A stretch of DNA of 64,000 bases from Rachicladosporium sp. CCFEE 5018 (GCA_002077045.2 KZ111157.1:248001-312000); one strand, 5' to 3'. Counted from the first letter of the stretch, positions 52,587-64,000 are shown. Translations and numbers: made by a program. The notes: a model not told the origin generated them from the letters alone.

Positions 52587-54647
52587 TCATAATATAAGAT
52601 ACAAGCTCGTCAGGAAACTTGGCCCAACAAACAACCCCAGCCAAAAGATCACATTCCCCAGTATCGTCCTGCCCTTCAGCAGCTTCGTCCTCGACAGGCT
52701 GACCAACGGCATCTGCAGCAACTGCATCGCAAAGAGATACCCCCGTACCTTCTTGAACATAACCGCCATGACCAGCTCATGCACAAGCGCACTGAGCAGA
52801 AACGTCACGAACGTCGCTGAGTGGCGGCTCAGATGAAACGTAGATATCGAGCTGTGGTAGACGTGCCGCAATAGGAAGTTGTGCACTGGGCGATTCCAGT
52901 CCCGCGCGTACTGATCCCAGGAGACACTGTTCCACCAGTCGCCGTAGAAGCCTCGGTCCGCGAAGCGCGTGACTTCGGCCAGGACGTTGAGGATGCATTC
53001 CCAGATTACGTACCAAGTCAGTAGCTGCTCAAGTAGCAGCGCGAAGAGCATATCGCTAACGATGAACGGGAATTCGACCCAGCGCTCTGCCATGGTCAGG
53101 CCAGCTTCTTTCATCGCCACGGTCTTGGCGACGGGCGGGTAGATGAAGGCCTGTGAGATTACTTGCATGACGCAGAGGACGCCGAAGGTCGCGGTGGTCT
53201 TCTCGGCGACGTACCACCAGTTTATGCGTTCTTGGCGAGGGTATTCGAGTTCGTAGACGAGGGTTGGAAGGCAGATGAATTCTGCGAAGTTGCCGAGGCG
53301 GAGGTTGTGGGGATAGATATTGGAGGAGGTTGGGGATTGCGACTTGCCTGAGAGTTGTGTGGTGAGCTCCGCGATCTCCTCCTGAATCACTTGGCGGAAG
53401 GCTTGCAGTTGGTCGAGATCCAGAGGTTTGCCGGACTCGATGGCTGAGGCTACGCTTGCGACGTCAGACTTCTCGATCGCAAGATTGGTGCTGGTGCGGT
53501 TGCCGATGAACGGGCGACGCGGCTTGAGGGTGCTGCCAGTCTCTTCGTTTGGCTTGCCGAGGTCTACGCTGGCGGATCTGGCACCGAACGATGGCATGCC
53601 TAGTGGACTGCTAGGCGGTGACGAGACTGGCTCAATCGCGTCAAGCTGCTTGAGCTTGCGTTCGAGCAGAGCTCTTCGCCTGTATACACCTGACAAATAT
53701 CCGTTGTAGAAGGCATAGCTATGCTGCTTCATGACGAAGACCAGCGCGTGGAGTACAATGAAGACAGAGTGCGTCCAAGGCCAATCTCGGAACCACGTCC
53801 ACCACAGAATCGTTCCCAGGTAGGCAGTCTGCCACAGGTTCTGAATGATCCAGCCACTCTTTGCCCAATTAATCCATCCTTTGCTTATGGCGAGCTGCAA
53901 GAAGTACGCCTCCGATGTTGCCGCGCAAATGACACCGTCTGTGATGCCCAAAGTGAGCAGCTCACGACTGAACATCAATTTCGCGATCTGGTTGTCACCC
54001 AGGATACTACCGTACGCGCTCCAGTTGTTCAGCGCAGTCTGCACGAAGATAAGGACCATGGCTAGCCAGAAAAGTGTGAAAAAACCGAAGAATGGACTTT
54101 CAGCTGATGTTGGATTCTGGCGATCGAACGTAGTGAACTGGCGGGTGAACACCAGATCTCGTATGCGCGTTCGCGGCCTCTTGCCAGCTGCTTCCCGCTC
54201 TTCGCGCTCCAGACCTTTACGTAGAATCTCCCTGATCTCGGGGTCATCTGCAGTGAGCACATATCGACCCTTGCGGTCTGTCTTCTCGAGCTTGATCTGT
54301 ATGCCTTTCCGCGCTGTCTTAAGATCTACGCCCGGCTCCGACTGTCTGCGTTTGTAATCGTCCTTCATGACTTTCTTCCCAGATGGTCGTAGAGTGTTCT
54401 CCACACTGGGCATTGTATTCGCGACCAGCGTGTCGGGATCTAGCCTTATATCATCATAGTCCTCTACGGAATCGTCGGAGTCCTCGTTGTCATGCAGTGC
54501 GGATTCTGAGCGCGAACGCGAAGCGAAGTCATGTGCTCTGACTCCATCCACGGTCAGATCCTGGGCGCCTGACTTCAGAATCGTTATGCCATCCTGTCCG
54601 AGGCTACCCGTGACCTGTGCTCCTTCAGAGGTGTCGTTGGACTTCAT
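52587..54647 (-). CDS. ARE2: Sterol O-acyltransferase (ARE1/ARE2 family, MBOAT)
   Basis: A single-exon gene of 686 residues. An acidic, Ser-rich N-terminal region of about 200 residues precedes several membrane segments. The MBOAT signature FYGDWWN starts at residue 567, followed by the catalytic histidine at about residue 623 (SALVHELVMAV). HSYAFYNGY and the WWYVAEKTT region are also typical of the family. It esterifies sterols with fatty acyl-CoA in the ER, for storage in lipid droplets. Which yeast paralogue it matches (ARE1 or ARE2) cannot be settled here. The gene is divergent from RMT2. Confidence 0.9.
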   Translation of the reverse strand: MKSNDTSEGAQVTGSLGQDGITILKSGAQDLTVDGVRAHDFASRSRSESALHDNEDSDDSVEDYDDIRLDPDTLVANTMPSVENTLRPSGKKVMKDDYKRRQSEPGVDLKTARKGIQIKLEKTDRKGRYVLTADDPEIREILRKGLEREEREAAGKRPRTRIRDLVFTRQFTTFDRQNPTSAESPFFGFFTLFWLAMVLIFVQTALNNWSAYGSILGDNQIAKLMFSRELLTLGITDGVICAATSEAYFLQLAISKGWINWAKSGWIIQNLWQTAYLGTILWWTWFRDWPWTHSVFIVLHALVFVMKQHSYAFYNGYLSGVYRRRALLERKLKQLDAIEPVSSPPSSPLGMPSFGARSASVDLGKPNEETGSTLKPRRPFIGNRTSTNLAIEKSDVASVASAIESGKPLDLDQLQAFRQVIQEEIAELTTQLSGKSQSPTSSNIYPHNLRLGNFAEFICLPTLVYELEYPRQERINWWYVAEKTTATFGVLCVMQVISQAFIYPPVAKTVAMKEAGLTMAERWVEFPFIVSDMLFALLLEQLLTWYVIWECILNVLAEVTRFADRGFYGDWWNSVSWDQYARDWNRPVHNFLLRHVYHSSISTFHLSRHSATFVTFLLSALVHELVMAVMFKKVRGYLFAMQLLQMPLVSLSRTKLLKGRTILGNVIFWLGLFVGPSFLTSLYLIL

Positions 54648-55248
54648 GGCCGGAGCAAGCGGATGCGCCGTATTCCGGTTGAGGGGAGGGTGCGCGTGCT
54701 ATCAGGGACCACGGCGGCCTCACGGTATACGAGCAGGATTATTCATTATCGGCCCCGGATGACAAGAGGGGTGCTCTCAAGAACCCGTCGGCCGAGGATC
54801 AGGCCTACCTTCTAGCCAAGCTGGTGCCTGCATCCAAAAGTTCGCGCGCCGAGCTTAGGTATGACGAAAGCAAGCGCCTCGGACCGCAGACCGCAAACTC
54901 TTGAGATGCCGAGCGCGTGGGAGACTTGCGCAGGATGCGTGGGGTGATCTGCACCTATCATCCTCGCAACGGTCGCATGGCAGCTCGTTCGCAAACAGTT
55001 CATGAACCCAAGTCATGCAGCATATCGCTGTGAGCATGTCACAGTCGACGATGCGACAGCGTGTGCCGCCATGTGGCGCGGCTCCGGAGTCCCGATACAC
55101 GCGACTAGCGGCAAGATGAAACATGAGTGGGGGAGGGGTCGAGCCCGAGAAAAAGATGTAGAAGCGGGACAAATCCTAATGCTAGAATAACCGCTCCAGA
55201 CGCCGATCTTCTCCTCCTCGCACGACAGCTCTCCGCCCCACCGTAACA
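54648..55248. promoter_or_regulatory. Divergent promoter region, sterol acyltransferase and RMT2
   Basis: 601 bp between the two start codons. No coding region or clear operator recognised. Confidence 0.4.
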
Positions 55249-56675
55249 ATGTCCAACGAGGTAGACACCGACACGACCACCGATGAGATCCTGCTAGCAG
55301 CCACGAATCACGACATTGACACCCTCACAAAGTTGCTACGAGAGCCAGGCGCTGCGAACGTGCAGGACCCAGACACCGGCTACGCTCCACTACATGCTGC
55401 TGTAGCTGCTTGTGAAGCCGACGAGGAGCCGAGTGAGACCAATTGCGAAGGCGACGCCGTTCACGATGCTGCGTTGAGCGAGGAGAGTGCAGTCGAGACT
55501 GTCAAATTTCTGTTCGAGAACGGTGCGATCTGGAACGAGCTTGATGTTAACGATGAGACGCCGGGATGTATTGCGAAGAGGCTTGGGCTGGAGAAGGTGT
55601 ACGAGGAGATTGTGCGTGCCGGCGTGAGGGCAGAGATGCTCTTCAACCGGCTAGACGAGTACACAGCATTGGGCGATGACGACGAGGAGAGCGAAGAGGA
55701 AGATGATGAGGACGAGCAAATCGACGGCTTCGAGCCTTCACCATCCACTGGCAATGGTCCCGCGGTCGCTTCCAGCAACGGCGCAGTCCACGATCCCGTA
55801 GAAGGCTTCGAGCCGATGCCCAATCCAAGCAAATCACCCACTTCCGCCGTTGCACCTCAGAACGGCGACAGCAGCGTCCCCGAGCTCGTCCAAACAGACG
55901 AGAACGGCCACACCACCGAACCCATCGAAGCCAACGTCCGCAACCCAAATGTCAATAGCGAAGACTACCTCACGTCCGAGCTCTCCTACTCCGGCGACCG
56001 CCTCCTAGACTCCGACAAGAACGCCGTGATGATGGACTGGGAGACAGAAATAATGTACAAATCCGTCGAGCGCCTCGTGCCCAAGTCCGGCCTTCGCACG
56101 ATGAACGTGGGCTTCGGCATGGGGATTGTGGACGGTGCTTTCTTGGCGAAGGACCCGCAGATGCATCATATCATTGAGGCGCATCCGCAAGTGCATCAGA
56201 GGATGAAGGAGAAGGGGTGGTATGATAAGGAGAATGTGCATGTGCATGAGGGGAAGTGGCAAGATGTGTTGCCGAAGTTGTTGGAGCAGGGGGTGGTGTT
56301 GGACGCCATCTACTTTGACACCTACGCCGAGGACTACAAGGATCTGAAGATTTTCTTCCAGGACTACGTGATTGGGCTGCTGGACTCGGATGGGTTGTTC
56401 GGGTTCTACAACGGGCTTGGAGCGGACCGGCAGGTGTGCTATGATGTGTATACGAAGGTGAGTGGATCTGTGCCGAGTTCAGGATAGGAGACGAGAGCTG
56501 ACTTACGTGCCAGATCGTCGAGATGGATCTCTTCAACTGTGGCCTAGACACCGAGTGGCTCGACATCAAGGTGCCGGAGCAGGTCTTCACGAAGGAGGAG
56601 TGGAAGGACGTGCGGCACAAGTATTGGGACAACGTCAATCCTTACCGACTGCCTACCTGCAAGTTCCTCGGATGA
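55249..56675 (+). CDS. RMT2: Protein arginine N-methyltransferase 2 (RMT2)
   Basis: Exons 55249-56457 and 56514-56675 (56-nt intron) encode 456 residues. The N-terminus has ankyrin-like helices (TGYAPLHAAVAAC, then VKFLFENGAIWNELD). A highly acidic and Pro/Ser linker follows. The methyltransferase domain has MMDWETEIMYKS, the SAM-binding loop MNVGFGMGIVDG and FDTYAEDY. Fungal RMT2 modifies the delta-nitrogen of an arginine in ribosomal protein L12. The C-terminal exon (IVEMDLFNCGLDTEW...YRLPTCKF) is typical of the family and confirms the splice. Confidence 0.93.
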
Positions 56676-58019
56676 ACATGATGGACACGACTTCGAGATC
56701 GATAGCTCCGCCTCTAGCACCCTTGATGAGCAACGTCCGGGACAGGAGGCTTCCCAACCTCCCTCAGATGTTTCGAAGCTCCTTTAATCTACGACACAAA
56801 GCTTGAAGGACTTACGGTTCTCGGCCCTTCACCGGGTCTCAGTAGTGAGGACTGACTGTTGAGGTACACCAGGCGAGGGACGCTTCACCGCTGGCCAAGA
56901 GTACAGTAATAGATGGCTGTTGGTGTTGAGCACTTGCACGTGCGCAGAGTATTGCAAGGCGTGCTCCTGCGAAATCAATTCTGTCGGCACTGCAAAGATG
57001 CGTATCGACTAAGATTCCCTGCGTCGGGGTTCGGATCACTCTGAGCTTGCCTAGCAATGGCTGTGCGGCCTTGAGTGATGCGACATGGAGGACGATGTCG
57101 TCAACTTGCAATTGAGGCCAGGAAGCTGATAGACCATCAGATGGACGAACAGAACATGAAATGCCACCAGCCGCTGTACCTTCCTCATGCTCATCCAATC
57201 TTCCCTTGCTCGTGCCTTCCCGTGGATCCTTCGTTGGGTCTTGGCATCGCTCAAAAAGTCCCCGATAGCTTCTCACGTCAGCTTCACACCACTCTAGATA
57301 CATCGTTACATCAATCACTACATGTATGCATCGTATCTTACTGCACAGCACTCGGCAATGCCGGCACACCGCAGTCCTTGACTGCTGATGCTTTGCAGAT
57401 GCTATGATCCTGGTCTGAAGGCGCAACGGCACCGTTTTGGGTTGAAGAGGGGTAGCGTGTACACCGATGTTGTCCGTACTGGGTACGCCTAACGCTCACG
57501 GAAACGGTCATGAAACATGAAATCTTCACGATGGGATTGATGTGCAAGCAAATCTGCGCACGCCATTGCTGTGGTAGAAGGACAGACTCAGGTCGAGGTT
57601 AAGGCTTCTCGTCTATGACTTTGCTCCGCACATCCCTGCAGCTCACTCAGCTTTCGCGCAGATGATTCCGAGATCTAGACGAGATGTTGCAGGGTTTGTC
57701 CGAGGTGGCTGGGCGAGCTTCGAGTCGACGCCATGAGCTGAGACCCGTGGTTCACTCTGTCGCGGGGCGAAGCCTAATGTGGTGTCCAGGCCTGTTTGTA
57801 AGATCTTTCGGAATGGCCTAACGTGCGTGGCTGAGACCTGCCCAAGATCTAAGAGGTAGGTGAAGCCATCTTTCGTTTCTGTCGCTCTGACTGTGCTGCT
57901 CTGATCATCTCGTTGCCGTGATGGAAAGGATGTTTGTTACACTGCCACTGACTAGGACGACGAGCTTCACCAATTCATGGCACACATGATACTCTGACCT
58001 GGACTTTTACATTCACGCA
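56676..58019. other. 1.3-kb gene-free region
   Basis: Contains a 197-codon minus-strand frame (56839-57432) without any recognised domain and overlapping frames on the other strand. I do not support a gene. Confidence 0.45.
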
Positions 58020-58637
58020 ATGCCTCGACCATTGGACCTCAAACGACAGCTTCGCCCTCGACTAACTCGCATCTCAACCGGGACTCGAGACGAAACGGAC
58101 CAACCTTGCAATCTCTGCACCTACCTGAACGTCCCCGAGAGCTTTTGCTTCCACTTCCGTCCCATACCGGAAGAGTCACCGCAGACCTCGCCCTCACACT
58201 CGATCCGGAGCTTCCACACAGCTCGCACAGACTTCAGCAAACACACGGAATATGTACGAGCATCTGACCGAAGAACAACATCACAGACGCCCACGCCACC
58301 ACGCTCTCCTACTTCGACAGCATCGTGGGTACCATCTCGCACTACCTCGCCTGCCACAAACCGTTCAAGCATCATCTCCTACGCAGACACCGACCTCACA
58401 TCACCCGAGGCATCTATCCGCACGCGACGCAGTTCTGCGAATTTCGAGCGTACACCATCGCTGAGGCGGATGGTGTCGCCTAGATACAGCAGTCTGAGGG
58501 ATATCCGGGCGGAGCAGGAAAGGTGGCAAAGGATGAGGGCTCGAGTAAGCGAGGAGGAGCTGAAACGTGTGTACGAGAGGCAGGCGAGGGAGTACTTGGA
58601 GGGATGGACTGGAGGCTTGTGTAATGTTGATGAGTAA
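58020..58637 (+). CDS. Hypothetical protein, Ser/Thr/Arg-rich
   Basis: A 205-residue single-exon frame. A basic N-terminus leads to a short Cys/His cluster (PCNLCTYLNVPESFCFHF) that may bind metal, then a long Ser/Thr/Pro-rich disordered region and a charged helical C-terminus (RDIRAEQERWQRMRARVSEEELKR in part). There is no signal peptide or membrane segment. I do not recognise the family. The clear amino-acid bias and the helical tail argue for a real gene. Confidence 0.6.
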   Translation: MPRPLDLKRQLRPRLTRISTGTRDETDQPCNLCTYLNVPESFCFHFRPIPEESPQTSPSHSIRSFHTARTDFSKHTEYVRASDRRTTSQTPTPPRSPTSTASWVPSRTTSPATNRSSIISYADTDLTSPEASIRTRRSSANFERTPSLRRMVSPRYSSLRDIRAEQERWQRMRARVSEEELKRVYERQAREYLEGWTGGLCNVDE

Positions 58638-59156
58638 AGGAAGCGGATGAATGGTATGCTCTGGCTACCAGCGCTGTGACAGAAGACCTGTTGAGTGTGC
58701 GAGTGGCTGGGTGCAGAAAACGACGGCTTCCCCAAATTCAGAAAGCGATGGCGTTTCGGTGTTGCGGCTGCTGGCGGATGTGAGACATGGCACTGGCGAA
58801 GCTCGAGTCTTACTCATCCTACTAACGATCGGAGAAATACATCTTTCGTACATCTCAAGAATGTATATAAGTTGTAATGTACAGTTCAAATATTACGCCT
58901 CGTCTCGACACATGCAATTGAAGCCCACGTGGTCACCTGGAGCCGCTCTGTGATTCGTCCATTATTGCCCGACTCCACCTTGCCCATGGAAGCGAGAGAG
59001 TTTACTTTGCTTGTGAGAAAGCACTGATGTGCATTGGAGCAGGGCTGGGAAGGCCTTGAGCTCTCTTCATTCTTTGACAGTCACACTGTTTTGAGGTGCT
59101 TCCAGACCAGTGACATCCTGCAATCCCGACTTCATCGTAATCCCGCAACCCACAGA
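58638..59156. other. Intergenic region before VTC4
   Basis: Presumed 3' region of the hypothetical gene and promoter of VTC4. No other gene seen. Confidence 0.4.
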
Positions 59157-61770
59157 ATGAGGTAAGAAGATCCCTCCCTATGCACCCCGCAAACCAAGAG
59201 CTCCCAATGGCTGCTCCAAGCCTCTGCACAGCAAACCAGCATTCTAACAATTGGCATTGAGGTTCGGCCAGCAACTCCGGTCCTCCCTGATCAAGGACTG
59301 GTACTACTACTACATCTCCTACGACGACCTCAAGGCGTCCCTGCGCACGGACTTCGAGCACATTCCCGCTATCTCCACCGGCCGCCAACAGAAGCGGAAA
59401 CCCTGGGGCGAGGACGATGAGCAGCAGTTCGTGAATCAGCTCGAGCAGGAGCTGGATAAAGTCTTCACGTTCCAGAAAGTCAAGAGCCAGGAGATCATAA
59501 GGAGAATCAAGGCGAGTGAGAAGGAGGTGAATGATGCTATTGAGCGGAATGGTGCTCCTGCCGCGGGTGGGGCGGCGAGTGAGGCAGTGACGGAGGAGGA
59601 GTTCCTGTTGCTCGAGGAGGATTTGAGCGATGTGATTGCCGATGTGCATGATTTGGCGAAGTTCACGCAGTTAAATTATACGGGGTTTCAGAAGATCATC
59701 AAGAAGCATGATAAGCAGACGAATTGGCATTTGAAGCCTGTGTTTGCGGCGAGGCTGAAGGCGAGGCCGTTTTTCAAGGACGACTACGATGGTGAGTGTG
59801 CTGAGCAATGCTACAGGAAATTGTGCAATATCTAACTGGGACGCAGGCACGATTGTGGTGCTGTCGAGGCTATACGACAAGGTCCGCACCCGTGGTGCGC
59901 CGGCTGCGGGAGATTCCTCTGCTGGTGGGAAACAGCAGAACTTCATTCGCCAGACGACGAAGTACTGGGTGCATCCGGACAATCTCACCGAGCTCAAGCT
60001 CATTATCATGAAGCACTTGCCTGTGCTGGTCTTCAACCCTAGTAAGGAATTCGAGCGGAAGGACTCGGCGATCTCGTCGATCTACTACGACAACCCTGCA
60101 ACCTGGGAGCTGTATGAAGGTCGACTGAAGAAGACCGAAGGTGCCGAAGCTGTGCGATTGCGTTGGTACGGCGGCATGGAGGTCGACACGATCTTCGTGG
60201 AGCGCAAGACACATCGTGAGGACTGGACTGGAGAGAAGTCTGTGAAAGCTCGTTTCTCGCTTAAGGAGAAGAACGTGAATGCTTTCATGAAGGGTGACAT
60301 GACCACGAAACAAGTGTTCGAGAAAATGCGTCGCGATGGGAAGAAAAGCGAAAAAGAGATCGACGACTTGGAAGCCCTGGCGAAGGAGGTTCAGTTCCGT
60401 GTCATTGATCGCAAGCTGGAGCCTGTGTGTCGGTCGTTCTACAACAGGACTGCCTTCCAGCTGCCTGGCGATGCGCGCGTGCGTGTCTCGCTCGATACGG
60501 AGCTCACGATGGTGCGAGAGGACAATCTTGACGGTCGACAGCGGTCGAAGAACAACTGGCGACGGATGGACATCGGCATTGATTGGCCATTCAGCCAGCT
60601 GCCGAAGGAAGATGTCGAGCTGTTCCCTTACGGCGTGCTTGAGGTCAAGCTCCAGACTGCAGCTGGGCAAGAGCCTCCGCCATGGATTCGCGAGCTCACT
60701 GCATCGCATCTTGTCGAGGCTGTGCCAAAGTTCTCGAAGTTCATCCACGGCACAGCAACAATGTTCCCGAAGCGAATTGATCTGTTGCCCTTCTGGATGC
60801 CTCAGATGGATGTTGATATCCGCAAGCCAGTCAGTCATAACTTCGGGCTTGACCGACCTGGCCATAGTACGGACGTCAGTACAACGCTCGAGGACGATGA
60901 CAGTGATGACGACCTTGACGACGATGAGGAGGACACTGTTGTTGGCAGGGAGGACGATGATGAGAATACTCGCCGTCTTCGAGCTGCCCGCGATGCGCTC
61001 GAACGTCACGAAGAGGAGCGTGCTATGGACTACGTTAACGGCCATGACAGTAACGTGATGGACGAGGAAGAGCGCCTCGCACACAAGCCTATCGCATCCC
61101 CGGACGATGATTACCCAATCTACGACTCCGAAGACGAAGAAGAGGAGCTCGAAGAAGCGAAGCGCGTAGGCGGCTGGCGATACCGCTGGCTACTTGTCAA
61201 GCGACACGCTACCCTGGCCGGTGACAAGATCCTCGATGTGCTTAAGCAGGCGAAGCCAGTGCCTCGTCCTACGGAGATTCCGTCCAGAGAGGGCAGGATG
61301 GGTGTACCAGCTGGTGGTGCGATGAGCGAGAAGCGCTTCAAAGCCCTGAAGGGGAAGAAGATCCATGTTCCTGTGCGTGTGGAGCCGAAGGTGTCGTTCG
61401 CTGCTGAGCGGACGTTCCTTGCTTGGGTATGTCGGAATCTTCCCTCTCACCAGCCCTAGGCTACTTACTGACATCAAATTTCTAGCTCGAGTTCAGCATC
61501 ATCCTCGGCTCCATCGCCGCCACTCTGCTTAACTTCGGCGATGCCATCTCGCTCGCTTCGGCATGGGCTTTCACTGGTGTTGCTTTGATTGCGCTATTGT
61601 ACTCAGCAGGCATCTACCTCTGGCGCGTCGACAATATCAAGAAGCGGAGGGCTGTCAGCTATCATGATAAGTGGGGACCTAGCTTCTTGTGCTTAGGTTT
61701 GGTGGTGGCGGTGGCGATCAACTTTGGGTACCGCTTTGCTTATGGTGGTGAAGGAGGGTTGAGAGGGTAG
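59157..61770 (+). CDS. VTC4: VTC4, polyphosphate polymerase of the vacuolar transporter chaperone complex
   Basis: Exons 59157-59161, 59262-59791, 59847-61426 and 61486-61770 encode 799 residues. No ATG exists in the SPX frame, so I infer a 5-nt coding exon (ATGAG) followed by GTAAGA; splicing gives [10 protein letters not shown]. The SPX domain spans residues 1-175. The tunnel-shaped polymerase domain follows, with [37 protein letters not shown] and [10 protein letters not shown], as in Vtc4 rather than the catalytically inactive Vtc2/3. An Asp/Glu-rich linker leads to three membrane segments near the C-terminus. It makes polyphosphate from ATP and moves it into the vacuole, sensing inositol pyrophosphates through SPX. 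Confidence 0.92.
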
Positions 61771-62051
61771 TCGGAGGAGGCCTCAAGAGCGAGGGTACGA
61801 GGCGGGAGGTGCTGTGAGAGATTGTGTATATAGTTGATACTACATAGGTACTTGTACAGCCGTGCGAGCTTAGCACATACACTCTCAACCTATATCTTGG
61901 TCTTGTCAAAGTTTCGTCCGTATCACGGTCAGACCGGTTGCAGACGCGTCCTACGTCACTGCTTCTGCAGCAACATGTCCAACATTACCTAAGTATTCGA
62001 TGATTGACTTCCTCCATTCACAACACATCCATTTTGCAGGGCACTTTAGAT

Positions 62052-63269
62052 ATGAGTCACTTCGAGCCCAATGCGATCCTTCGGGGTGCCCAGCTCACGG
62101 TCGTCGGAGCTCTGCGAGCACTGCAGAATCCCTCAATCTTCACCAATGAACACTACAAACAAGCAGCCTTGGCAGTACTCGCAGGCATAGTGATTCGTCT
62201 TGTCGTAGCAATACCGGTAAGCGACTCTCCCTTGACCATCACAGAAGACTAGTCACTGACAAACATCGTAGACGGTCGGCATCCGGCTCTTCCTGCGGTT
62301 CATCGGCCTGTTCACAGATCTGGAGCACTCGCAATGGGACGAAGATGTCATCGAAGTCACAACCTTCATTGAGCACTCCGTGCTGCAAGTGCCCTTCTTC
62401 CTGATGACTCTGATGCGTTATATCACGCCTACCCTGGACAACATGTTCATGGACTCTCTTGCCTGGGTCGACAAGACTTACGCTCAAAAGCACGCTGCCG
62501 AGAATCCCGATGACTTGAGGGCTATGTACTACCCAAACTTGAAGCAGTATTCGACGCATGGTCCGGCGGCGAAGAAGCGGGAGCCGAAAGATGCGGTGCT
62601 GGCTGTGGGGATGAAGTTTGGGAGGAAGGCGGCGTTGAGTCTCGCGGTGTATCTGCTGAGTTTGTTGCCACATGTGGGGAGGTTCGTTCTGCCTGTTGCG
62701 AGTTTCTATACCTTCAATAAGGCTGTTGGATGGCAGTCGGCGTTGGTTGTGTTCGGAAGTGGGATCTTCTTGCCCAAGAGGTATCTGGTCATGTTTCTGC
62801 AGAGCTACTTTTCGAGTCGGACGTTGATGAGGGAACTCGTAAGTAATACTCTGGGCTGCAGAGAATCAAAGGCTCCTGCTAATGAAAGATACAGCTTGAG
62901 CCGTACATCTCGAGGATGCAGTACACGCCCGCACAGCGCAAGACCTGGTTCTCGGATCGATCTGGAGTGCTCTACGGCTTCGCCTTCGCATTCTTTGTCT
63001 TCCTAAAGATTCCACTGCTGGGCGTACTGATTTATGGCATCGCGGAGGCTTCGACAGCATATCTGATTACGAAGATCACGGAACCGCCTCCTTCGCCTGC
63101 TGATAAGGAGGAGTTCAAGAAGCGGGATGTGAGATGGGAGAACAAGCATGAGTTTCTCAATTTACCACTGGAGAAGCTGGACATTCTTCACAAGCACGAC
63201 AGGAAGTCTTCCGTTGGCGAGACAAAGCCAGTAGCGGCTGGTATGCCGAAGGGTCGGCAGTATATATGA
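62052..63269 (+). CDS. Multi-pass membrane protein, UsgS-like
   Basis: Exons 62052-62216, 62272-62838 and 62895-63269 give 368 residues; both introns (55 and 56 nt) join in phase 0. The start MSHFEPNAILRGAQLTVVGA is reminiscent of fungal proteins annotated as transmembrane protein UsgS. Hydrophobic segments include LAVLAGIVIRLVVAIP, a stretch around LPHVGRFVLPVASF and VLYGFAFAFFVFLKIPLLGV. The C-terminal tail is charged and probably cytoplasmic. No catalytic motif is seen. Cell role unknown. A 5' UTR intron may end at 62040 (TTTTGCAG). Confidence 0.78.
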
Positions 63270-63932
63270 GGCAGCATCGCAGTCGACGATAGTCCGGCTC
63301 ACGCCTCCTCGCATTAGATGCGGTCCCACGAATGTGCAGAACGCAAAGGCTGTGCAGCGTCTCAAGACGTTGGCCGGCTGATGCACTCGGAACCGGAGAT
63401 GTCGTCGCTTCAGTAGTACGAGCAATAATGAGAGCTGCGAGGTACAATCGGCCGCGGTATCGAGCCACCTACTGAGGGTCATTTGGCCAATATATGATCA
63501 TATACATACGCACAGCAGTAGTCGGCACTCACTACTGATACCCACCCCCACCAATGACCGACCCCGCAACGCGTCTCTCGAAGCTGTACGCGACGAACGC
63601 CCAATGCGGCAGTCCAAGACATTGCTCTTATCTTGGAGCTCAACTGGACCGAGAGTGTTCTTGACTAACAGCACCGCATCGATGACAACTCGCTGGATAG
63701 CTTCGACGTATGGCATTCCATCAGCGTCGTTCACGGCCAATGCTTATCTCGAGATGATGCGTAGCTTACCCCTCAATTGGCAGAGAGGTCGAAGTGCCGC
63801 ACTGTGTACATGATGCTTCTCGATTCCTAAGTAGTATCTTCTGTCTCTCCTCCTTTACAAACGCTGCTTGCACGCCGTCGTGGAAATAACAGAACCAAGC
63901 AGAACAGAACTTCAATTGCTGCAAGAGTCAAG
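63270..63932. other. Intergenic region
   Basis: 663 bp. No coding region supported; presumably the promoter of the gene starting at 63933. Confidence 0.4.
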
Positions 63933-64000
63933 ATGCCAAAGTCAGCGCTAAGGTATGCGGCCAAGGTCGACCTCGACAAGCCAGCCTGGGAGCACGAGAA
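63933..64000 (+). CDS. Probable formamidase, N-terminal end cut by the window
   Basis: The frame opens with ATG and reads MPKSALRYAAKVDLDKPAWE before the window ends. The VDLDKPAWE stretch resembles the N-terminus of fungal formamidases, which convert formamide to formate and ammonia. Only 22 codons are available, so the call is tentative. The AAGGTATGC at 63950-63958 could also be a splice donor, which would change the downstream sequence. Confidence 0.45.
   Translation, partial: MPKSALRYAAKVDLDKPAWEHE

Noticed and set aside
56839..57432. 197-codon minus-strand frame
   Set aside because: No recognised motif and overlapping frames of similar quality on the plus strand; not enough to call a gene.

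Overview
The window is nuclear DNA of a filamentous ascomycete. The genes have many short GT-AG introns (mostly 46-65 nt), fungal-type proteins (Zn2Cys6 regulator, ATG7, VTC4, RMT2, Hrp1, Gyp1-type RabGAP, sterol acyltransferase) and a balanced to slightly GC-rich composition. The gene content and the presence of two diverged copies of the same block fit a Dothideomycete black fungus with a heterozygous or hybrid genome (for example Hortaea or a relative); that assignment is inference.

The layout is four contigs (A, B, C, D) joined by three gaps of exactly 100 N (16154-16253, 34574-34673, 49029-49128). The sequence on each side of a gap overlaps the other side: A 13724-16153 repeats in B 16254-18688; B 20384-34573 repeats in C 34674-48877; C 48539-49028 repeats in D 49129-49618. 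B and D are identical over their shared 339 bp while C differs, so C looks like the alternative haplotype placed in line with B and D. Eight loci therefore appear two or three times, and the apparent tandem arrangement is most likely an assembly effect.

Contig A (1-16153): a G-rich degenerate minisatellite (1-790); an uncharacterised acidic gene (2071-3175, minus); a coiled-coil gene (4879-6001, minus); a MYST-family (SAS2-like) histone acetyltransferase (6377-7421); an inverted paralogue of the first gene broken by one stop codon (7672-8332); an Hrp1-like two-RRM RNA-binding gene with a one-base frameshift and a 1.15-kb intron (8719-11679, minus); a Gyp1-type TBC RabGAP (12197-14107) tail-to-tail with dCMP deaminase (14125-15253, minus); and the start of ATG7. 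Contig B repeats the end of that set and adds full ATG7, a Zn2Cys6 transcription factor, a one-pass membrane protein, a RED-like splicing protein, a secreted GH43 arabinan-type glycosidase and the start of a Baeyer-Villiger monooxygenase. Contig C is a second version of most of B. Contig D completes the monooxygenase and continues with Hst2 sirtuin, sterol O-acyltransferase, RMT2, a hypothetical gene, VTC4 polyphosphate polymerase, a UsgS-like membrane protein and the start of a probable formamidase.

The most unusual signal is a roughly 4-kb island (B 30.02-34.10 kb; C 44.32-48.40 kb), holding the RED-like gene, GH43 and exon 1 of the monooxygenase. There the two copies differ by about 10-19% by hand count, while flanking sequence differs by about 1.5-3%. 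The right edge is sharp and falls inside monooxygenase intron 1. Both versions keep all reading frames, which suggests introgression, an old hybrid segment or a long-lived haplotype rather than decay.
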